A DNA stretch of 64,000 nucleotides from Odobenus rosmarus divergens. Lineage: Eukaryota > Chordata > Mammalia > Carnivora > Odobenidae. Location of the stretch: positions 981,558 to 1,045,557 of the forward strand of contig NW_004450466.1 in the NCBI RefSeq assembly GCF_000321225.1. Direction: 5' to 3'. The translations under genes and the position numbers were made by a program. Shown one piece after another: positions 11,240 through 23,999 of the stretch; positions within the stretch are counted from its first letter, which is position 1; each line of letters opens with the position of its first letter. Below the pieces are notes generated by a model that saw only the letters and a program-made list of their open reading frames with translations, searched no databases and was not told the DNA's origin.

Positions 11240-12810
11240 CTAACATTAAGATAAAATACATTAAGGATGTCACTTATTTGCATATTTAATTATAGATTTA
11301 CTGCAATTCTAATCAGAATCCCAAAGCTTTTAAAAATATGTATTTTTTTACAGAATCCAAAGCCCATTTGGAAATGCATTTCTAATAGAAACTAAGAACT
11401 TATTAAAAGCAGAACTTATTAAAGGGAACTAAGATCTGATCACAACTTATTAAATGAAGTAACTAAGAACATATTTAAAAAGAAAAATGAAAATTCTTAT
11501 AAAATATTAAAGCATTTTATTAAGTCACAGTAATTACATTGGTCTAAATCTGGACTGTAAGTAGACAGAATAGGGTAAGAGGTCTGGAAACAGAATTCCA
11601 GTTTAATTAAGATATCAATGGCAAAGGGATCATTGGTGGGAAAGGGGAAGATGACTCAATAATTGGTGGAAGAATTGGCTACTATTGGGGGGAAAAAGTT
11701 TAATTTACATCCTCACCATATATCATATACCAAAGACAAATTCTGATATATTAAAAAAGTTAAAATTGAAAAATCAAACTAAAATAAGAATACAATATAT
11801 ATAAATTTTTGTTTGATATTTGCATGTGGAAAGATGCCTTGGACTTAAATAAATCACAGATGAAAACACATTGAAAACATCTGTAAGGTCAAAAGACATC
11901 AGAGGCAAGTAATCAACTGAGAAAATGTTTACAACAATTTACAGAGATTTACTCTCCTTAATTTATAAAGCAAACATACAAATTGATAAACTCTAAGAGG
12001 CCAGTAAGTAACTGAATATAGGTCATAACCAGACAATTCACAAAGAGAAATTCAAATGCTAGAGATTTAGTAAATATTCTAAAATTCTAATCTGCTTTTG
12101 ATGGGAGTGGAAGTTGGAACAAACTTTCGTTGGAAAAATACTTAGGTATTACATGCTTTCTAGATATTCATAACTTTGGGTTTAATATTTTCATAATGGA
12201 ATTCTATTCAAAATGTAATTCTAAATACATAAGATAATTTACATGGGAATGTTAAATGTTTAAAATATTAATTGAAAATTGAGAAATAAATGTATTTTGT
12301 AATTAGGGAAGATGCAAATTATGAATATCATCTATGTGATTGGATATAAGTATGACATAGTGGTAAAGAGCTGATAATACCATGTAAAATAATTAGCTTG
12401 AAATACTATATGGAAAGGATACGTAAGTGCATATAAAGCTCCTGAGGTATTTCTAACAAATATAAGATGAATATCAAAAGGTTAATAGTTTCTTTTTTTT
12501 TTTTAAAGATTTTATTTATTTATTTATTTGAGAGAGAGAGAATGAGAGATAGAGAGCACGAGAGGGAAGAGAGTCAGAGGGAGAAGCAGACTCCCTGCTG
12601 AGCAGGGAGCCCGATGCGGGACTCGATCCCGGGACTCCAGGATCATGACCTGAGCCGAAGGCAGTCACCCAACCAACTGAGCCACCCAGGCGCCCCAAAA
12701 GGTTAATAGTTTCTAAGTAATCTTTTCCTTTCTTTATACTGTTCTGTATCTTCTATTATTTTCTGACATGCATATGTTACCTTTATAATCAAAATAAAAT
12801 AAAGCTAGTT
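11240..12810 (+). mobile_element. Degenerate old L1/HAL1, plus orientation, split by a SINE
   Basis: A-rich strand with decayed ORF2-region order: a GCAATTCTAATCAGAATCCC block near 11300, TCAATGGCAAAGGGATCATTGG near 11610, a CACCATATATCATATACC block near 11715 and a TTGATGGGAGTGGAAG block near 12100. The 3' end at 12721-12800 (TTTCTTTATACTGTTCTGTA and TTACCTTTATAATCAAAATA) is typical of old L1M/HAL1 tails. All frames are broken. Confidence 0.6.
12494..12696 (-). mobile_element. SINEC copy with perfect 18 bp target duplication
   Basis: Full-length structure (T-run, GA-rich tract, head ending CCACCCAGGCGCCCC). AAAAGGTTAATAGTTTCT occurs at 12476-12493 and 12697-12714. It inserted into the tail of the old L1/HAL1 and is therefore younger than it. 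Confidence 0.97.
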
Positions 12811-12814
12811 AAAA

Positions 12815-14640
12815 CAAGGTTTTAAAACTCATATCAAGGGAGTTTGATTTAATGTTGGTTAAAACACAAAATTTGTCAATAAATAGGGATTTTAAACTCC
12901 CGGTTATAGAGGTTTGAAATAATACATCCGTATATTTTTACAGAAGAGTTTGATAGAGATTATAAATAGCTGAATCTCTCAGGATTCCTACAAGTTCCTC
13001 CAGAGTTAACTTACAGTGTTCTTACACCTCCTCCAGTTGGCAACTTCTCCTTTTCCAACCTTGATAACACCATTCTTCCTGCCATCCAAGCTCAAATCAT
13101 TTAAAACCCCATGACATAATAAAAACAAAACAACAACAACAAAAAAAATGGGACTTTCCCTCTGCTTTGTTCACTGATCCTAATAACTAAATCTTGTCTG
13201 TCACTCTTTATATAGTTTATTTGATTCAATCTCTGCTTCAACATGCTACTCTGTTAGTTTAGGATCTTCTCACCACATCTAGATAGCTATGTCACCTTTT
13301 ATTATGAAATATGAATCTGCACTAAAAGAGTGAAATCTGTATATAAGTTATGAAAAGATATGTATGAAAAATCAAATAGCCTAAAAGTATACACATTATC
13401 CAGTTACATGGTGGCGGGAAGAAAGAATATAAGTTTTATATGTGTATGACTGAATGGGAGAATAAATGGATGGAATCAGCGAAGTGTATTAGCTCTTACA
13501 TCATACACTTTCAAATTACCTGATTTGATTTTAGTGAGCATCTACCACTTGTTAATTAAAATGTTTCCATATATAAAGAGAAACAGAGTAGGAAAATGAA
13601 GATGATGAGTTCAGTTCACTGACTTAGAATCCTGGGCTTTCCCTAACAAAGAGGGTACACGCTTTACTGATGTGGCTGTCATTTTGACCAGGATGTTATC
13701 CACCCTGCCAAGCAGATATCATGAACAAATTGCTGAATGCAGCATGTGAGCAAGTAAATGAACAATGTTGAGAGGAAAATTAGTAATACGCTTTGATGGG
13801 TAGATGGATCTGTGTCCGCAGCGATCTGGTAATAGATACCTGGATGACAGCAGAAGACAGTGCTCACTTCCTCAGGGTAATCAGTCAAGAATGCTCACCC
13901 AGCAGAATATTCTAAAGCTGCAGTAAAAACCATTAAAAATCAGTTTTGCTAGGGATAATGGAGAGATCCAAGAGATGACCATAGTTACCAATAGTAGGTC
14001 ACAGACTGAGGGTTCATTTAATAAAGAAGACTTTATTGCAGGCCAAAAAACTGAAGAAATAGAGACTAGTGTTGAAATAGTAAAATGTAATGTCACTATC
14101 ACTTTGGAGCAGTTACTCTGAAGGAGGCAGGTGTACACAAATTAAGTCCTTTGCAGAAAAGGCAACAGGCCTTGGTTATGCGTGGCTCTGACCTTTTCAT
14201 CAGGAACTGGTCTAATCTAATGTAATGCAGCAAGGATAACATAACAAGATAGAAGGAACTGTAATGGACAGAATAAATAACATTTGTCAAATAGAAATAA
14301 GAGAATACTTACGGTTCCACTTCCCAACAGATAGAGTGAACATAAGGAACTTAATGAAAGAACCCCCCTCCACCACAATTCCTTTTCTTCTTCTTCTTGC
14401 TTTTTTTTTTTTTTTGGCTTATTAATCATTATACAGTACTGAATAAGACTTTGAACATCAATATCTGGAATGTGTAAAAACTGAGTTACCTTACAGATTT
14501 TAAAAATAAATAAAATAATTTTTTCATTTGGTAATTAATTTATAAAATCTGCCACTCTGCTAGATGTTGTGAGGGGAACAGTCCATGAGATGAGTGCATT
14601 ACATCCCTTACCTTCAGATAAGTGGAATAAAATATATACT
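12815..14640. other. Intronic sequence, no recognised feature
   Basis: Mixed-composition DNA with several T/A runs. Open frames of 60-85 codons at 13679-14429 on the minus strand overlap one another without family signatures, and I see no exon with paired splice sites. Confidence 0.45.
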
Positions 14641-14659
14641 TACATAACTGTATTTGAAG

Positions 14660-14870
14660 GTCGCCTGGGTGGCTCAGTCAGTTAAGCGTCTGCCTTCAGC
14701 TCAGATCATGATCCCGGGATCCTGGGATCGAGCCCCGCATCAGGCTCCCCGCTCAGTGAGGAGTCTGCTTCTCCCTCTCCCTCTGCCTGCCACTCCCTCT
14801 GCTTGTGCTCTCTTTCTCTCTCTCACTACTTCTCTCACTCTCTGTCAAACAAAATCTTCAAAATAATAAC
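14660..14870 (+). mobile_element. SINEC copy, plus orientation, perfect 15 bp target duplication
   Basis: Begins GTCGCCTGGGTGGCTCAG, followed by TTAAGCGTCTGCCTTC, the CT-rich tract and CAAAATCTTCAAAATAA. TAACTGTATTTGAAG occurs at 14645-14659 and 14871-14885. It is antisense to UNC13C. Confidence 0.97.
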
Positions 14871-14894
14871 TAACTGTATTTGAAGATACTATTT

Positions 14895-15050
14895 TTGTAA
14901 TCTGAAAGATTTGGGTTTGAATCCTACCTCTGGCATTTACTAGCTGTGGCTTTGGCAATCATTTTACCATCTTTGAGACTCAGTTTCTTTATCTCTGGAA
15001 CTGAACTCACTGTCTAACACATATTAGGTGCTTATAAATGTTAATTCCTT
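14895..15050 (+). repeat. MIR SINE fragment
   Basis: GGGTTTGAATCCTACCTCTG, ATTTACTAGCTGTGG, GAGACTCAGTTTCTTTATCT and an ACATATTAGGTGCT-like end follow the MIR core order. Confidence 0.75.
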
Positions 15051-15079
15051 TACATTCTTTCATTTTAATTTGGGTAAAA

Positions 15080-15370
15080 TGATCTATTTTTTGTTTTAAG
15101 AACTCATTTATTTTTATTTTTTCTGTTTTAAATCTTTTACTTACTTGGGTAATACAACAATCACCTACACACCGAACAATCATCCCCAAGAAATAGAACA
15201 TCTCTAACAACTTATTCCTCCCTCTGTGTTGCTCTTCACTTTAGCTCTGTCCCCAGCCCCTGGGTGGCAATGTCATGCAGTATGTGTTCATGACTTTTTG
15301 TTTGTGGTGTTATCACTTACATATGCATGCCTAAACAGTATATTTTTTAATTTTCATGAAGCTTTATTTA
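15080..15370 (-). repeat. Old L1M 3' end fragment
   Basis: Blocks CCCCAAGAAATAGAACATC, CAGCCCCTGGGTGGCAATGT and CATATGCATGCCTAAACA match the order in old L1 3' ends read on the minus strand. Confidence 0.5.
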
Positions 15371-15379
15371 AGGGGTATT

Positions 15380-16090
15380 CTATGTGTTCTTAATATTTAT
15401 TTAGAGCAAAAAATGAGTTGTCATAAAGGCAAATATCTGGAATACATTGATTTGATTTTAGCACAATTATTTAAACATCTACTGTTTGGTAATGCTTATT
15501 TTCTTCCCAAACCTTGAACTTTATCTGACAAGTGAAGAGATTTTTCTTCGGAAGAATGAAGGTAGAATACATATTTTTGAGGGGACTTTAAGTTTTGAAG
15601 TAAACACACATAAAAATACAAAATCAACTGTTTGTCTGAAGCCATCAGGAACAAAGCAAGGAGCTTCAGAAATAATTCCCCCAAACTGTATTCTTTACAA
15701 CTATATCACTGTAAAAACTTGGTAAGTTCAAACAATGTTAAGGAACTCCCAGGTTGGGTACAACATTAAAAATTATTTTTCTTTACAAAGAAAACATTAA
15801 ATCTGACTCTGTAAAGGGCAAGCATGCACGGAGAAACACAGATAAGAGACTATGTCCTGAAGGAGTTTAAATACTGGATTCTAGTAATTTCCATGGCCCA
15901 TGGCCCATAGTACATCCCTGTGTCCTGTGGCTTGGTTCTAACTTGAGACTTGCTAGCATTCTTATAATTCATTCCCATTCTTGTTTAAACTATTTAGGAT
16001 TAGACCTCTATCACAGCCAACCACTGGTTGCCTTCATAATGCAGAATTTGCCATAAAACTGGACACCACTGCCCTAAAAATCCATCCATC
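15380..16090. other. Intronic sequence, no recognised feature
   Basis: Two short overlapping frames on opposite strands near 15486-15725, no family signature. Confidence 0.45.
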
Positions 16091-16094
16091 CATC

Positions 16095-16365
16095 ATCTGA
16101 GGCTGAAGTCAAATGCCATCTTCTGCATGAAGCCCTCCTTGACCACTCTACCAGGAAAGTTTCTCCTCTGATACAACTTCATTTATAATTCTTTTAAAGC
16201 TCTTAATAGTTTTTACTTTGATTATAGTTACTTGAATACAAACTGCTGATATTTCCAATTTAGTAAACTATAAACTTCCTAAGGACAAGGGACTTTAATA
16301 CATTCCTCTATATTAACTGCAATGCCTACCCCAGTGCTATGAACATGGTAGGGGCTCAGTAATGG
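16095..16365 (+). repeat. L2 3' end
   Basis: TGCATGAAGCCCTCCTTGACC, then CTATAAACTTCCTAAGGACA, CAATGCCTACCCCAGTGC and GGTAGGGGCTCAGTAATGG are the L2 3' end in order. Confidence 0.8.
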
Positions 16366-16369
16366 AATA

Positions 16370-16605
16370 CAGAGAAAGTACAAGAACACAGGCTCTGGAG
16401 TCAGATGCTAGAACAATCCAGCTCCTAACTTAGGGTGTGATTTTGAGCAGTTCCTCAATCTCTCTATCCTTGGCTCTTCATCTGAAAAAATGGGATAATA
16501 ACAGTATTCACTTCATAGTGTTATTGTGAAGACTGAACAATATAAAATACTTTGTGGAGTGCCTAGCACATAATAAATGCTCAGTAAATGCTGGTGGCTA
16601 ACATT
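16370..16605 (+). repeat. MIR SINE, near full-length
   Basis: ACAGGCTCTGGAGTCAGATG, GATTTTGAGCAGTTCCTCAA, TGGGATAATAACAGTATTCA, ATTGTGAAGACTGAACAATA and GCCTAGCACATAATAAATGC together reproduce the MIR consensus. Confidence 0.88.
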
Positions 16606-16609
16606 TTCT

Positions 16610-17540
16610 CTACAGTATAGTCTCCTCAAAAGCATATGCATTCAGAATTCTGGGTCTAGGTAAGGCATCTGAGTAGCTAAAGTTTACCTTTTTTTTTTTT
16701 TATTAAAGCTGACAAAATGACAAAGTGGGTTCCCCTGAGGAATTCACAAATGGTTCATAAGATTCCTATAGTATATCCTATGGTAATTCCTATGGTAGTA
16801 TTTGAGTGACATACAACCTTTGATATGATCTACTGACTGAACATGGAACACATACATTCTTAAGTTTGTAAACAAACTCTTTAAAATTATAATGTCTCTT
16901 GTGAACACTTGCAAAACTTTATAAGTTTCATCGTATCATATTCTCATTCTGAATAAAACTCTAAGCCTTAGGTCCTTGCTCAAATTTGTGTTGAAAGCAA
17001 GATGACTCAACCATGTGGTCAATCAGAGAAATGTAATCTGTGTCTGGGAAGACCACAATTTCTGTAATAATACTAAATAACAATAGAATATATTTGCTTA
17101 ATAAATGTACTTATCTTTTATAGTAAAATTAAAAAAAAAGTCTTTTCACAATAGGGAAAACAGCCCAGCAATGACACACAGTTGTCTTGCAGGCAGATGA
17201 CCTATGCTTTCCAAAGAAGAGAGAGACCACACTCTGCCCAGGGCACAGCAACCAGCTCTGTTTTATTCTCCCTATCTGCAAAAACTTGTTATCAGCAGTT
17301 TCAGGCAGTACTGACCCAGTGTCCATGAATAATGTTTACACTCAGGAGAAATGTTCCTGAATTTTGCCCCTTAATCAGGAGAAAGAGAAGGAGCATGTTG
17401 CTTGCAAAGTATTTAAGCCTTGGAGTTACATGGGACTGACCAGTTCCTACCCTGTTCTAGCTGCATCCTAATTGATTGAAACTAGCATTGAGTCATTTAT
17501 TCATTCATTCAGGCACCCATCAGACATATATCTCAGGCAC
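16610..17540. other. Intronic sequence, no recognised feature
   Basis: Contains T and A runs near 16689 and 17133. No exon or named repeat. Confidence 0.45.
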
Positions 17541-17544
17541 TAAA

Positions 17545-17730
17545 AGTGGTTTAAGTCCATGATTCCCACCTACTGTGCTGTACATCAGAAACATCTGAGA
17601 ACCTTTAAAAGCATAGATATGGACTCTATTCCAAGCCAATAGAATCTCTGGGGTGGAGCTCCAGCATTTATACATTTTAAAAGTTGTGTAGGTGGTTTTG
17701 GTTCTGCCAAGGTTGGGAACTACAGATAGA
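17545..17730 (+). mobile_element. MER5-like hAT-Charlie MITE
   Basis: CATCAGAAACATCTGAGAACC, then AATAGAATCTCTGGGGTGGAG, CCAGCATTTATACATTTTA and CCAAGGTTGGGAACTAC follow the MER5 layout, non-autonomous and without coding capacity. Confidence 0.65.
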
Positions 17731-17734
17731 GCGG

Positions 17735-19635
17735 CTCCCAAGTGAGAAACACAAAACTTTGTAGGAGCTCACAGGGTCAAGGAGAGGTGTTAAAGTAGAT
17801 AGGCACTCACAAGCTAGTGAGATTTGTGCAATGAGAGGAAAGATGGGGAGCACACAAGAGGACACTTAACTGAGACTTGGGGTGAACTGGCTCAAAGAGG
17901 GAAAGCTTCATCTAGTGCCTGGTTCAGAAGCTGAACATCGAAGTCCAATTTCAGTGATCTTATTCTGCACCATTTAGCTGCCCTTTCCCTAACAGTGGCC
18001 CCTATTAGATGTCAGTCATCTGATCCAGACTAGGGATGGAAGATGATGCTTTGCTGACAGGCACTGGATGCAGATTGTTTGACCCTTCCTCAGGAACCAC
18101 TGTTGACTGGTGTCTCTGAGTTTCCCACTGATGGCGTCTCCCCCCAGCTTCACTACCCAGCAGGCTTCTGTGCCTGTGTCTCAGGCAGTGGGTCCTAACC
18201 CCAGCTGGGAACAAACCCCTGACAAGTTTCCCTACGGATGCAGCCTCTTTTGGAGATGAGGAGGACATAACCCATCAACATAGAGAACAAAGCTGTTTCA
18301 GATTTAGGTAGGCCTTAGGTTTGGATCATTTATTAGGCTTTAGCCTCTACTTTTTCTTAAGGCATGGGGAAGGCTCCATTTTGTTTGATATTTCTCATGC
18401 TCTTATGACATTTCTCTTCAGTGACCTCTCAAAATAATAGCATCTGTATGCATCAACTCAATGTCCTCCAGGACACTGCTGCCATAGGACTGCCCTATGC
18501 TGGCAATGGAAGGAGGTGTTGAATGAGAATATTATCTCACCAGAAATAACATGGTCTAAGGAGGACTTTAGAGATGAAAGATCAAAGAGAAGCCCGCTCT
18601 CACTTATTTTCTGGAATCAAGATTTAGAACTAGAGCTTCCACAGAATTGGAGAGTCAGGGGAACACCTTCAGGATAGAGATAGTAGTGATCCCAAAGACT
18701 TGTACAGCCCCAGTCAAAATAAAGCATGAATCAGCAAATCTGCACCTAAACTTGGAGGTATTTTAGCCATGACTTTTTTTTTTAAGAATTACTGCAATTT
18801 TAAACTTGTAGTTGCCTTTCTTGAAAAATAATTGAAAATATCCTACTATAAGAATTAGACCCATGGTTAAATACTGTGTAGCCCATCTATGTGATGGGAA
18901 ACTGCATTTCTTTAAGACTTTCACTTTTAGAGATGTTTATTGATGCATAAAGCTGTTATATAATGTTATTAGAAAAAAATCAGACACTATAATATACAAT
19001 ATGATGTATATAATGCCAGGATATTGATAACAATGGGGGCCAGCCAGTCCAGTGTAGAATTAAGAAAAAGCCAACTCCATAAAGAGATGGGCAGGGCTCC
19101 ATGTCTCAGATCAATAAGCTGAGGGTTAAAACATCAGAAGTAGTTCAAAGGTCTGGAAACCTGGATATGAAGCTCTGTGGTGAGAAGAGATCAAAGTTTA
19201 GAATAAGTGGGGATCAGCATGGTAATAATGACAGTGGAAATGCTGTGTTCAGGACGTCAGGTAGAGAAAAGTCATGTTCAGGAGTGAACTTTCAACAGGG
19301 TCTATTTAAACAGAAAGGTTCTTTGTATTTTTACCATCCACGTAGGAAGGGGTTTGGAGTGGCAACGACTATAGATCTGGACCAGGATGTGTGACTTTCT
19401 GTTTATGGCTACGAAAGAGTACAATGCTACAAACAGGGTTCTGGCATCAATTTAACTATGGAATCATAACCAGAAAAGCATTTCTCAATATACAGAACAA
19501 GCATGTTCTTTCAAAGTGGCCAGTAAAGTGACTTTTTGAATATGAAATATTTTTCTCATTAAAAATTCAAGAATCTATTCCTTTAAATATGTATTCAATA
19601 TGATGAAAAAAATCAGTAGTAGAATTCTGGAAAGG
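17735..19635. other. Intronic sequence with a GC-richer block at 17900-18280
   Basis: The block at 17900-18280 is richer in G+C than its surroundings and has an 87-codon frame on the minus strand (18005-18268). I recognise neither a protein family nor a repeat family in it. The rest is ordinary. Confidence 0.4.
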
Positions 19636-19639
19636 TGGC

Positions 19640-20575
19640 TGAGAAAGTGGCAGCTAGTTTTGGGGTCTTCCTAAACCCACAAATGCCCAAGGGCTGAAAC
19701 GAAAACCCTATGTAAAACATCTACCATGAAACAGGTGCCAAGGTAGCCCTGTGAACCCCTATACATAAAGATGGATGCAGGAGGCACCACCAACAGCCGT
19801 GAGGCCTCTGTGTAACTGGAGAAGCATGGGAACATCTGATAGACTTGAGAACCAGAGAACCGCAACACAGCCAATAGATTCTTATGGGAAGGTCCTGAGG
19901 GCCAATTTGAGATAGCAGCTGGAATTTGGAGGGGATTTGCCAAATCCAAGAACAGGTGAGTGCATGAGGAACAGAGTAAGGACCAAAGGGCAGGAGCAAC
20001 CTAGCCCCTATGCACTCTCCACCCTGATTCCACCTGTCTTTGGCCTAAGGAAAGGAACTCAAGTTCAGTGAAGCCTCTGGACCCAGTGGCCAATTTGCAG
20101 GAACATAGAAGGGTATGCTGAATCACAGTCTACATCCTCAATCAGGAAAATCCAGACTGGGAGATTCTACAATCTAGCAATCCATGTTCTTCAAAAGACA
20201 AATTGTGAAGACAACAAAGAGATGGAGGAGGAACCTATAAATTAAAGGGACTTAAAAGCCATCAACTTAAAAAGAATGACAAGATGAAACTCTGGTGTTT
20301 AAAGATACTCTTGGGTATAAAACTATAAAGACATGCAAGGGAGTGATTATAAAAGTAGGAACAGTGGTTACCTCTGGAAGGAGGATGGAGGTGTAACTGA
20401 GACAGGGCACATGGGGAAACTTCTGCAGTGGCTGGCAAATTCTCTTTGTTGACCTTGATTTTGTCTTTACATTTTTTAATGCTGTTCTCTGTATCTATTT
20501 TACAGTAAGAAGGTAAAAAATACCTAAAAAACATTAGCATCTATTGGTAATAAATCTAAAAATAAAATACTAAAA
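19640..20575 (+). mobile_element. Old L1ME-type 3' region
   Basis: CAAATTGTGAAGACAAC, GGAGGAGGAACCTATAAATT, CAGTGGTTACCTCTGGAAGG and GGGCACATGGGGAAACTTCT are in the order of L1ME 3' ends. The part before about 20130 is a less certain extension. Confidence 0.6.
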
Positions 20576-20579
20576 TACC

Positions 20580-21820
20580 TATTTGAAGTTAGAATGGTGC
20601 TGTCTCATTCCTATGAGATTGGCTAGGGGTGGTAGGATTTTCTTCCTACTCTTAACTTGCTTTTTAACCTTTTCCCTGTCAGCCCAGTGAAATTAATCTA
20701 TTTTCATCAAAAACTAGAAACAATTGTTTTTATTACTCTGAGTAGTGTGTTAAAGAGCTATTATGATAATTGAGGTGTTTCAGAAGTAAAGTTATCACCT
20801 ATACCATCAGGTTGCAAAGCTCCATGGAAATCATTTATAGCTTTGCTTCCTTAGGATGCTTTCTTGGTCCTCTGAGGGCAGAAAGAAGCTGATCTCTTCT
20901 CCATAGCTGTTCATTGATAGAAAAAGGGTTTCCTGTTGACTGTAGGCATGGTGAACCAGTGAAGGAAGATGCTAGTGAGGAGGGCAGAAAGAGAAGACTG
21001 GGGGCTGGCTATAGGATCACAGGAGAAGTGAGGTGGGGGGAGTGTACAAGTCAGTCCTCTCGTTCTTCTCAGATGGGGCAGTGGGAGGGGAGGACTAGAA
21101 ATCACTGCAATAGATTGTAAATAACAGGCCATTCTCACCCTTGCTCTTTGCTTGCCTTTTTCTACTTCCACTTCTCCATGCTGAGGGGGATCAGGGTTTT
21201 GATGAATACTGGAGGCCCAAGGCTGATACCCGATGATTTTATTTCCTCTTCCCTATTGTTAGATTCAGCAGCACTGACAAAACTCCTTTAGGGTGTGGAG
21301 GCTGGAGGGAAGTGAGATAAATGTCTGGATTGTTCAACCATGCCCCCAGAAGGGAGGAGCATACTGGTAATGATCAGGGGAGGTAGTCTCATTCTCTCTG
21401 TGATCACCAAAACTTCAATGCCTTTTCCTGTTGACCTAGTCAATAAAAGTCAAAGTTACTTTTTATGAGCTGCCTGTAGAAGACACTGATGTAAATCAGA
21501 CAGTTGCTACACCACTTTGCCTGGTTTTTGTCTTTCTTTTCTTCCTGTCCTATGATGCTTTGATAGGCCTCCTGTGGACTGTCTAGCAATTTTGTTTGTG
21601 GCCAATTCACCCAGGAGGTTTTCTTCTCCTTGATGTTAGAAACCCTGCTATACTGTACTTTAGATTCCCTGTAGCATCTAGCAGGGTTCCTCACATAGAA
21701 ATCATCAAAATATGTTTGTTACTTATTTGACTGATTTTACTCCTATCCACTGCGTGACATGCCAAGTGTTCTTTGGAATTGAAGAATTAATTACTAGGAA
21801 GAAAGCAGTAGTTCATTCTA
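20580..21820. other. Intronic sequence, no recognised feature
   Basis: Moderate GC, with overlapping 60-90 codon frames on both strands near 20911-21171 lacking any motif. May include undetected old repeats. Confidence 0.45.
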
Positions 21821-21824
21821 ATCT

Positions 21825-21960
21825 AACCTAAGCCATTAGACTGTGGATTACCTGAGAGTAGGGGCTGAAGTCTTTAATGCTGTGTCACCAATATCTAGTG
21901 CAATGCTTGGTTCATGATAAACACTTAGCTTACATTAGTCCCAAGAATGAATAAATGATA
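21825..21960 (+). repeat. L2 3' end fragment
   Basis: TTAGACTGTGGATTACCTGA, GAGTAGGGGCTGAAG, TGTCACCAATATCTAGTGCA and an AATGAATAAATGA end match L2. Confidence 0.65.
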
Positions 21961-21964
21961 AAAC

Positions 21965-23293
21965 TACTGAATCTCTTAAGGTATAAAATAGATAATTTTT
22001 TAAGAGTAACAAATGCTTCTTTTGTATAGTAAGGAAATAAAAACCCGATTAGGTGAGATGGATGTTTCATAACTCAGAAATGTTGTTTATCGATAAACAC
22101 CTGAAAAAGTAGGCACCAAAAAAGTGAATTGTAGTTGAGTATTCAGATGTTACAATTACTATGCATTCAGCAATATGAAAGTACTATATGGACAAAGAAA
22201 TCTAAAAGGCCTCCTGTAATCTAATCTCATCTACCTGAGCTCATCTTACTCTCGAAGTAATCCTTCTGTTCCAGTCTGACCTACTGCCTCTTGCCCTGAA
22301 CATAGCCTGCTTGTTTCTACCTCTTTGAGTTTGGAGATACCATTTTGTGTTCACAGAAGATCCCTTTTTCTTCTCTAAATCATAGGCCTCCATGAATATC
22401 CCTCCCTCGACTTTGCTTTATCACACAGTGTTCCATGGATAACAACTCTATTCTTCTGGAATTCATAGAGGTCTCACTCTAAGGAGATCGAGGAACAGGC
22501 CAGGGCTTGCTGTTTGCACACTAACATGTGCTGCTTTGAAATGACACTCTTATAGTCCCATGTTTACCTATTATGCTCTGGCGAATTAGATCAAGACTAC
22601 TTTGGAGTAGGAATGGTACCCGTTATTCTTTTCAGCTAAAGCACTTAGTAGAATAAGGGGTTAGTAAATGATCCTATGCTTGCTAAATTACATCTATGAA
22701 ATCTCTTTCTAAAAACAATCATGTTAAAGGCAGCAGAGGAAGTTAATCTTTTCAAGGTGTCTAACTTAAATAGTATAGATAATTATTGTTCTCTCCAGGT
22801 ATACTTGCAATGGTTGGGGAGAGGCAGGAAAGAGAGAATGAGAGGAAGACCATATTTTTCTTTAGTTACAGGTAATACTGAGGAAGAAAAGACCAGATGC
22901 CCTTCATTTCCACAGAGGGCAGAAACATACATAAAAAAGAGTCAACACATGCCTAGAGAACTTGACTAGAACTTGACTACCTAAAGGAGATTTTAAAAAG
23001 GAGACAACCATGTGTTTTAGGTAGTTTAAATATTTGACTGTAGGAACAATTGCTCTCTTGAGGTTCTTCCAGGATCCTGGATCCACAGTGGTCAAATATC
23101 ACTGGAGAAACTTATTTTTTCAAAACTTGGACAGTTACCAGAATTAGAGAAAGGATTCTTACCTTTTATACTACTACAGATAAAAATAGTAACAACACTT
23201 ACAAGGAGATACTGAGGAAATATAAATTACATCACAGATTTATAAAAGATACTAAGTCAAAGCAAAAGAAGTCAAATGCAGAGGAAACAGCTG
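21965..23293. other. Intronic sequence, no clearly recognised feature
   Basis: 22200-22690 has a pyrimidine-rich, L2-like flavour but no firm motif. An 82-codon plus-strand frame at 22721-22969 has no recognisable domain. Confidence 0.4.
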
Positions 23294-23310
23294 AGGCTTT
23301 ATCTTTTCTT

Positions 23311-23518
23311 TCTTTTTTTTTTTTTTTAAGATTATTTATTTATTTATTTCACAGAGGCAGAGATAGCGAGAGCAGGAACACAAGCAGGGGGCGTGGGAGA
23401 GGGAGAAGCAGGCTTCCCGCTGAGCAGGGAGCCCGATGTGGGGCTCGATCCCAGGACCCCGGGATCATGACCTGAGCTGAAGGCAGACGCTTAACGACTG
23501 AGGCACCCAGGCGCCCCA
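23311..23518 (-). mobile_element. SINEC copy with perfect 17 bp target duplication
   Basis: Long T-run, AAGATTATTTATTTATTT, GA-rich tract, then the head ending GGCACCCAGGCGCCCC. AGGCTTTATCTTTTCTT occurs at 23294-23310 and 23519-23535. Confidence 0.97.
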
Positions 23519-23569
23519 AGGCTTTATCTTTTCTTGCTTGTACCTCTGACACTGGCATAAATGCTCACG

Positions 23570-23765
23570 TTTAGTAGAGAAAGTCCTCGATACGGAATTT
23601 GAAACAGGGTTTTATGTCCTCGTTAATAATGACGTGACTTTGAGTGAGACTTTAACCTCTCTGATAAGATAGGAATGATAATATTTCTCTACCCGTGTTT
23701 CTGTGAGGATAAAGTAAGATCAAGAATACAAATATATTTGATAAACTCTAAAATCTGCTATTCCT
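23570..23765 (+). repeat. MIR SINE
   Basis: TGACTTTGAGTGAGACTTTAA, TGATAAGATAGGAATGATAA and TTCTGTGAGGATAAAGTAAG are the core and 3' parts of MIR. Confidence 0.65.
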
Positions 23766-23879
23766 GTAAGGTCTGATGAATATTATATGAGGGGGTTAAT
23801 TGGGAAGAAGTGGGAACGTGAGAAGAACAAAAGAATAGACTATTTTGTTTTTTTGTTTTTGTTTTTGCAGTAGCACAAT

Positions 23880-23990
23880 TACTGTATTTTTTCATTCATT
23901 AAATATTTATTGAGCACCAGACACCAGGAGTATAGAAATGAACAAAACAGGCAAATACCCCTACTGTCATTTTTGAAGGAAAACAAACTC
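23880..23990 (-). repeat. L2 fragment
   Basis: TTCATTCATTAAATATTTA, TTGAGCACCAGACACC and GAAATGAACAAAACAGGCAA read as antisense L2. Confidence 0.65.
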
Positions 23991-23999
23991 TTACTTCAA

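Noticed and set aside
9986..12698. Two near-identical 60-codon minus-strand frames (9986-10168 and 12516-12698) as a duplicated small gene
   Set aside because: Both are SINEC heads read through in one frame. The similarity is due to the SINE family, as are the frames at 14654, 23349, 41736 and 61697.
18005..18268. 87-codon minus-strand frame as a UNC13C exon
   Set aside because: The translation does not resemble any part of Munc13, and no acceptor and donor pair fits the required phase 1 entry.
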